Part shown: piece after piece, positions 62,901 through 64,000 of the stretch | Layout of the letters: each line of letters begins with the position of its first letter | How positions within the stretch are numbered: the stretch's first letter is position 1 | DNA from: Dipetalonema caudispina | Taxonomy: Eukaryota; Nematoda; Chromadorea; Rhabditida; Onchocercidae | Direction: 5' to 3' | DNA length: 64,000 nt | Assembly (NCBI GenBank): GCA_013365325.1 | Contig: JABVXV010000055.1 | Coordinates: 62,001-126,000 of the forward strand | Notes under the pieces: model-generated | What the model was told of the DNA's origin: nothing | Seen by the model: the letters and a program-made list of their open reading frames with translations, nothing else | The model's database searches: none | Position numbers and translations under genes: made by a program

Positions 62901-64000
62901 CATTACAACTGGTGGACCTAAATTTTAAAAGATGATATTATTTCATATTAGTTAAGCAATAAAAAAAAAAAAAACTGTTAAAATTTCAACAATATTCAAA
63001 ATAATTAAGCATGACTTAGCAAGTATTGTTTATTTCATATGATCGTTGTGATAAAATTGTAAACAAACTTGAAAATTACTTACTTATCACCTTGACGATA
63101 TATTCTTTGCTATCTGAACCAGCATTATTTTTTGCTATACATTTAAAAGTTAGCCTTGCTTGTTTTGGCGCTTTTTCAACAAACAAAGTACCATCCTCCG
63201 CTGAACACACATTGAGATTATTGTTTGACTCTGTTTCCACTGATATATTGCGAATTATTAATCACGCAAAAGAAGAAGGGAATGTCACGGAAGTGCTAAA
63301 TACGTATGTTCATTCCCGCATTCGATCTAAGATACAGTTGTAAGCTTGGAAATAGTAAATACTTATAGTTCAATATTTTAATCGAACTAATCCTATATTT
63401 AAGTTTAAGTCAAAATTAATCTACTTATTTATTATTATGACTAGTAACAATGAATTCACTAAATCTTGGGATCGTTGAAGATTGTAATATTTACACTTAC
63501 CAGTTGAGTATCCTGTCTTTCCCATGTCAAGTACCTGTCCATTCAATAACCATATAATATCTGGTGGTGGAAAACCGCGTACACCACATTTTAAGCTGAA
63601 TGGACTACCAACGGGAATAAACGATTCGTTCGGAGATATTGTGATGATTCGAGGAACAACTATTAAAAGTAATTTTTGATAACATTGAATTAAAATTAGT
63701 TATTCAAATTCGGAGAATTAAATGTTAAAAATATACTACCGAAAACTTCAAGTGTAAATGCTTGTTGTGCAGTTCCAGCCTCGTTCGTTGCCATACAAAC
63801 GTATAAACCTGAATCCGAACTTCGAGCATCCGTTATCCGGAGCATCTAAACAAAATAAATAAATCCGATTATGAAACTTTTCCGAATTTTTTGGAGATTT
63901 TAAGCCATAACGGATATCATATATCGGGAAAAAGAAGAAAATATATTTCGGTTGCCTTTTTTATATCAAATATCTAAATGTTGTTGACAAAAAATGAATT
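53943..64000 (-). CDS. him-4: hemicentin (HIM-4-like), 3' part, 5' end beyond the window
   Basis: Very large secreted basement-membrane protein that anchors tissues. From the right edge leftward there are about seven Ig domains plus partial ones: for example GLYVCMATNEAGTAQQAFTL (63738-63846), GMYSCVAINPAGNATQRQ (near 62350), GVYTCKAENWAGTSYKD (near 61780), DDGFYHCVAKSNAGQ (near 61310), GDYICLAQNIVGSVTS (near 60140) and RAIFKCIASNRYGKSYDD (near 58850). Next is a nidogen-type G2F barrel in exons between 58553 and 57080 (FGLDGEYAQFEMVFNGQVPH, FKFVFRKAIHDDGKL). About six EGF/Ca-binding EGF repeats follow, from 57110 to 54840 (DIDECAESLCGNLKCLNH, DINECLYDPCSENELC). The fibulin-type C-terminus (54470-54668, 53943-54105) ends FIVFIAVSQYDF, as in vertebrate hemicentins. 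This order is specific to hemicentin. Linker exons at 60897-61032 and 60545-60694 are not Ig-like at first and contain an RGD. Confidence 0.93.
57531..57543. repeat. AT microsatellite in a hemicentin intron
   Basis: A short (TA)n tract lies within an intron of the G2F region. Confidence 0.8.
58721..58780. repeat. 30-bp tandem duplication
   Basis: Two adjacent 30-base copies beginning AAAATGATATATATTTATAA differ at one position. They lie in the hemicentin intron between the last Ig exon and the G2F exons. Confidence 0.9.

Overview
The window is nuclear DNA of a nematode, probably a clade III (spirurid or filarial-type) worm. It is AT-rich, with many runs of 15 to 27 A or T. Genes are split into short exons by small GT-AG introns. 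Most start codons have a splice-acceptor-like (T)TTCAG or TTTTAG within 0-7 bases upstream, as expected for spliced-leader trans-splicing. The gene content is animal (Nup107, mitoguardin, hemicentin, TFIIF-beta), with a nematode-style SH2-kinase and a chitin-binding protein. The species cannot be named from sequence alone. All gene models were joined by eye, by exon reading frame, splice phase and family resemblance.

Left third. The minus strand carries TFIIF beta/RAP30 (1682-4072) and a UBAC2-like rhomboid/UBA membrane protein (5527-8438). UBAC2 shares a 520-bp divergent promoter region with a plus-strand stand-alone HDAC6-type ZnF-UBP protein (8962-10588). A 2.9-kb gene-free stretch containing an RFX X-box-like site leads to a roughly 17-exon plus-strand coiled-coil gene (13482-19095). 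This converges tail to tail with minus-strand Nup107 (19464-25643).

Middle. The minus strand continues with a Fer-like SH2-kinase gene whose SH2 and kinase active residues are degenerate (26510 to about 30050) and with the NuA4/TIP60 subunit MRGBP/Eaf7 (32048-33312). Coding-like plus-strand fragments of unknown identity lie just beyond MRGBP (33402-34272). After a 2.1-kb desert holding a 52-bp minisatellite comes a plus-strand secreted protein with about seven peritrophin-A chitin-binding domains (36407-41836).

Right third. The plus strand carries mitoguardin (43326-46899), SURF6 (47522-49852) and an unrecognised single-pass secretory-pathway protein with a furin-type site (50616-52546). The last 10 kb on the minus strand is the 3' part of a hemicentin/HIM-4 gene: Ig domains, nidogen G2F barrel, EGF repeats and a fibulin-type C-terminus. 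It runs off the right edge.

I found no CRISPR array, rRNA, recognisable tRNA or intact transposon. The most interesting observations are the doubly degenerate SH2-pseudokinase, a cluster of TACGTAA (PAR-bZIP-type) sites upstream of nup107, an RGD motif in a linker of hemicentin, the X-box upstream of the coiled-coil gene, and the unidentified coding-like fragments near 33.4-34.3 kb.
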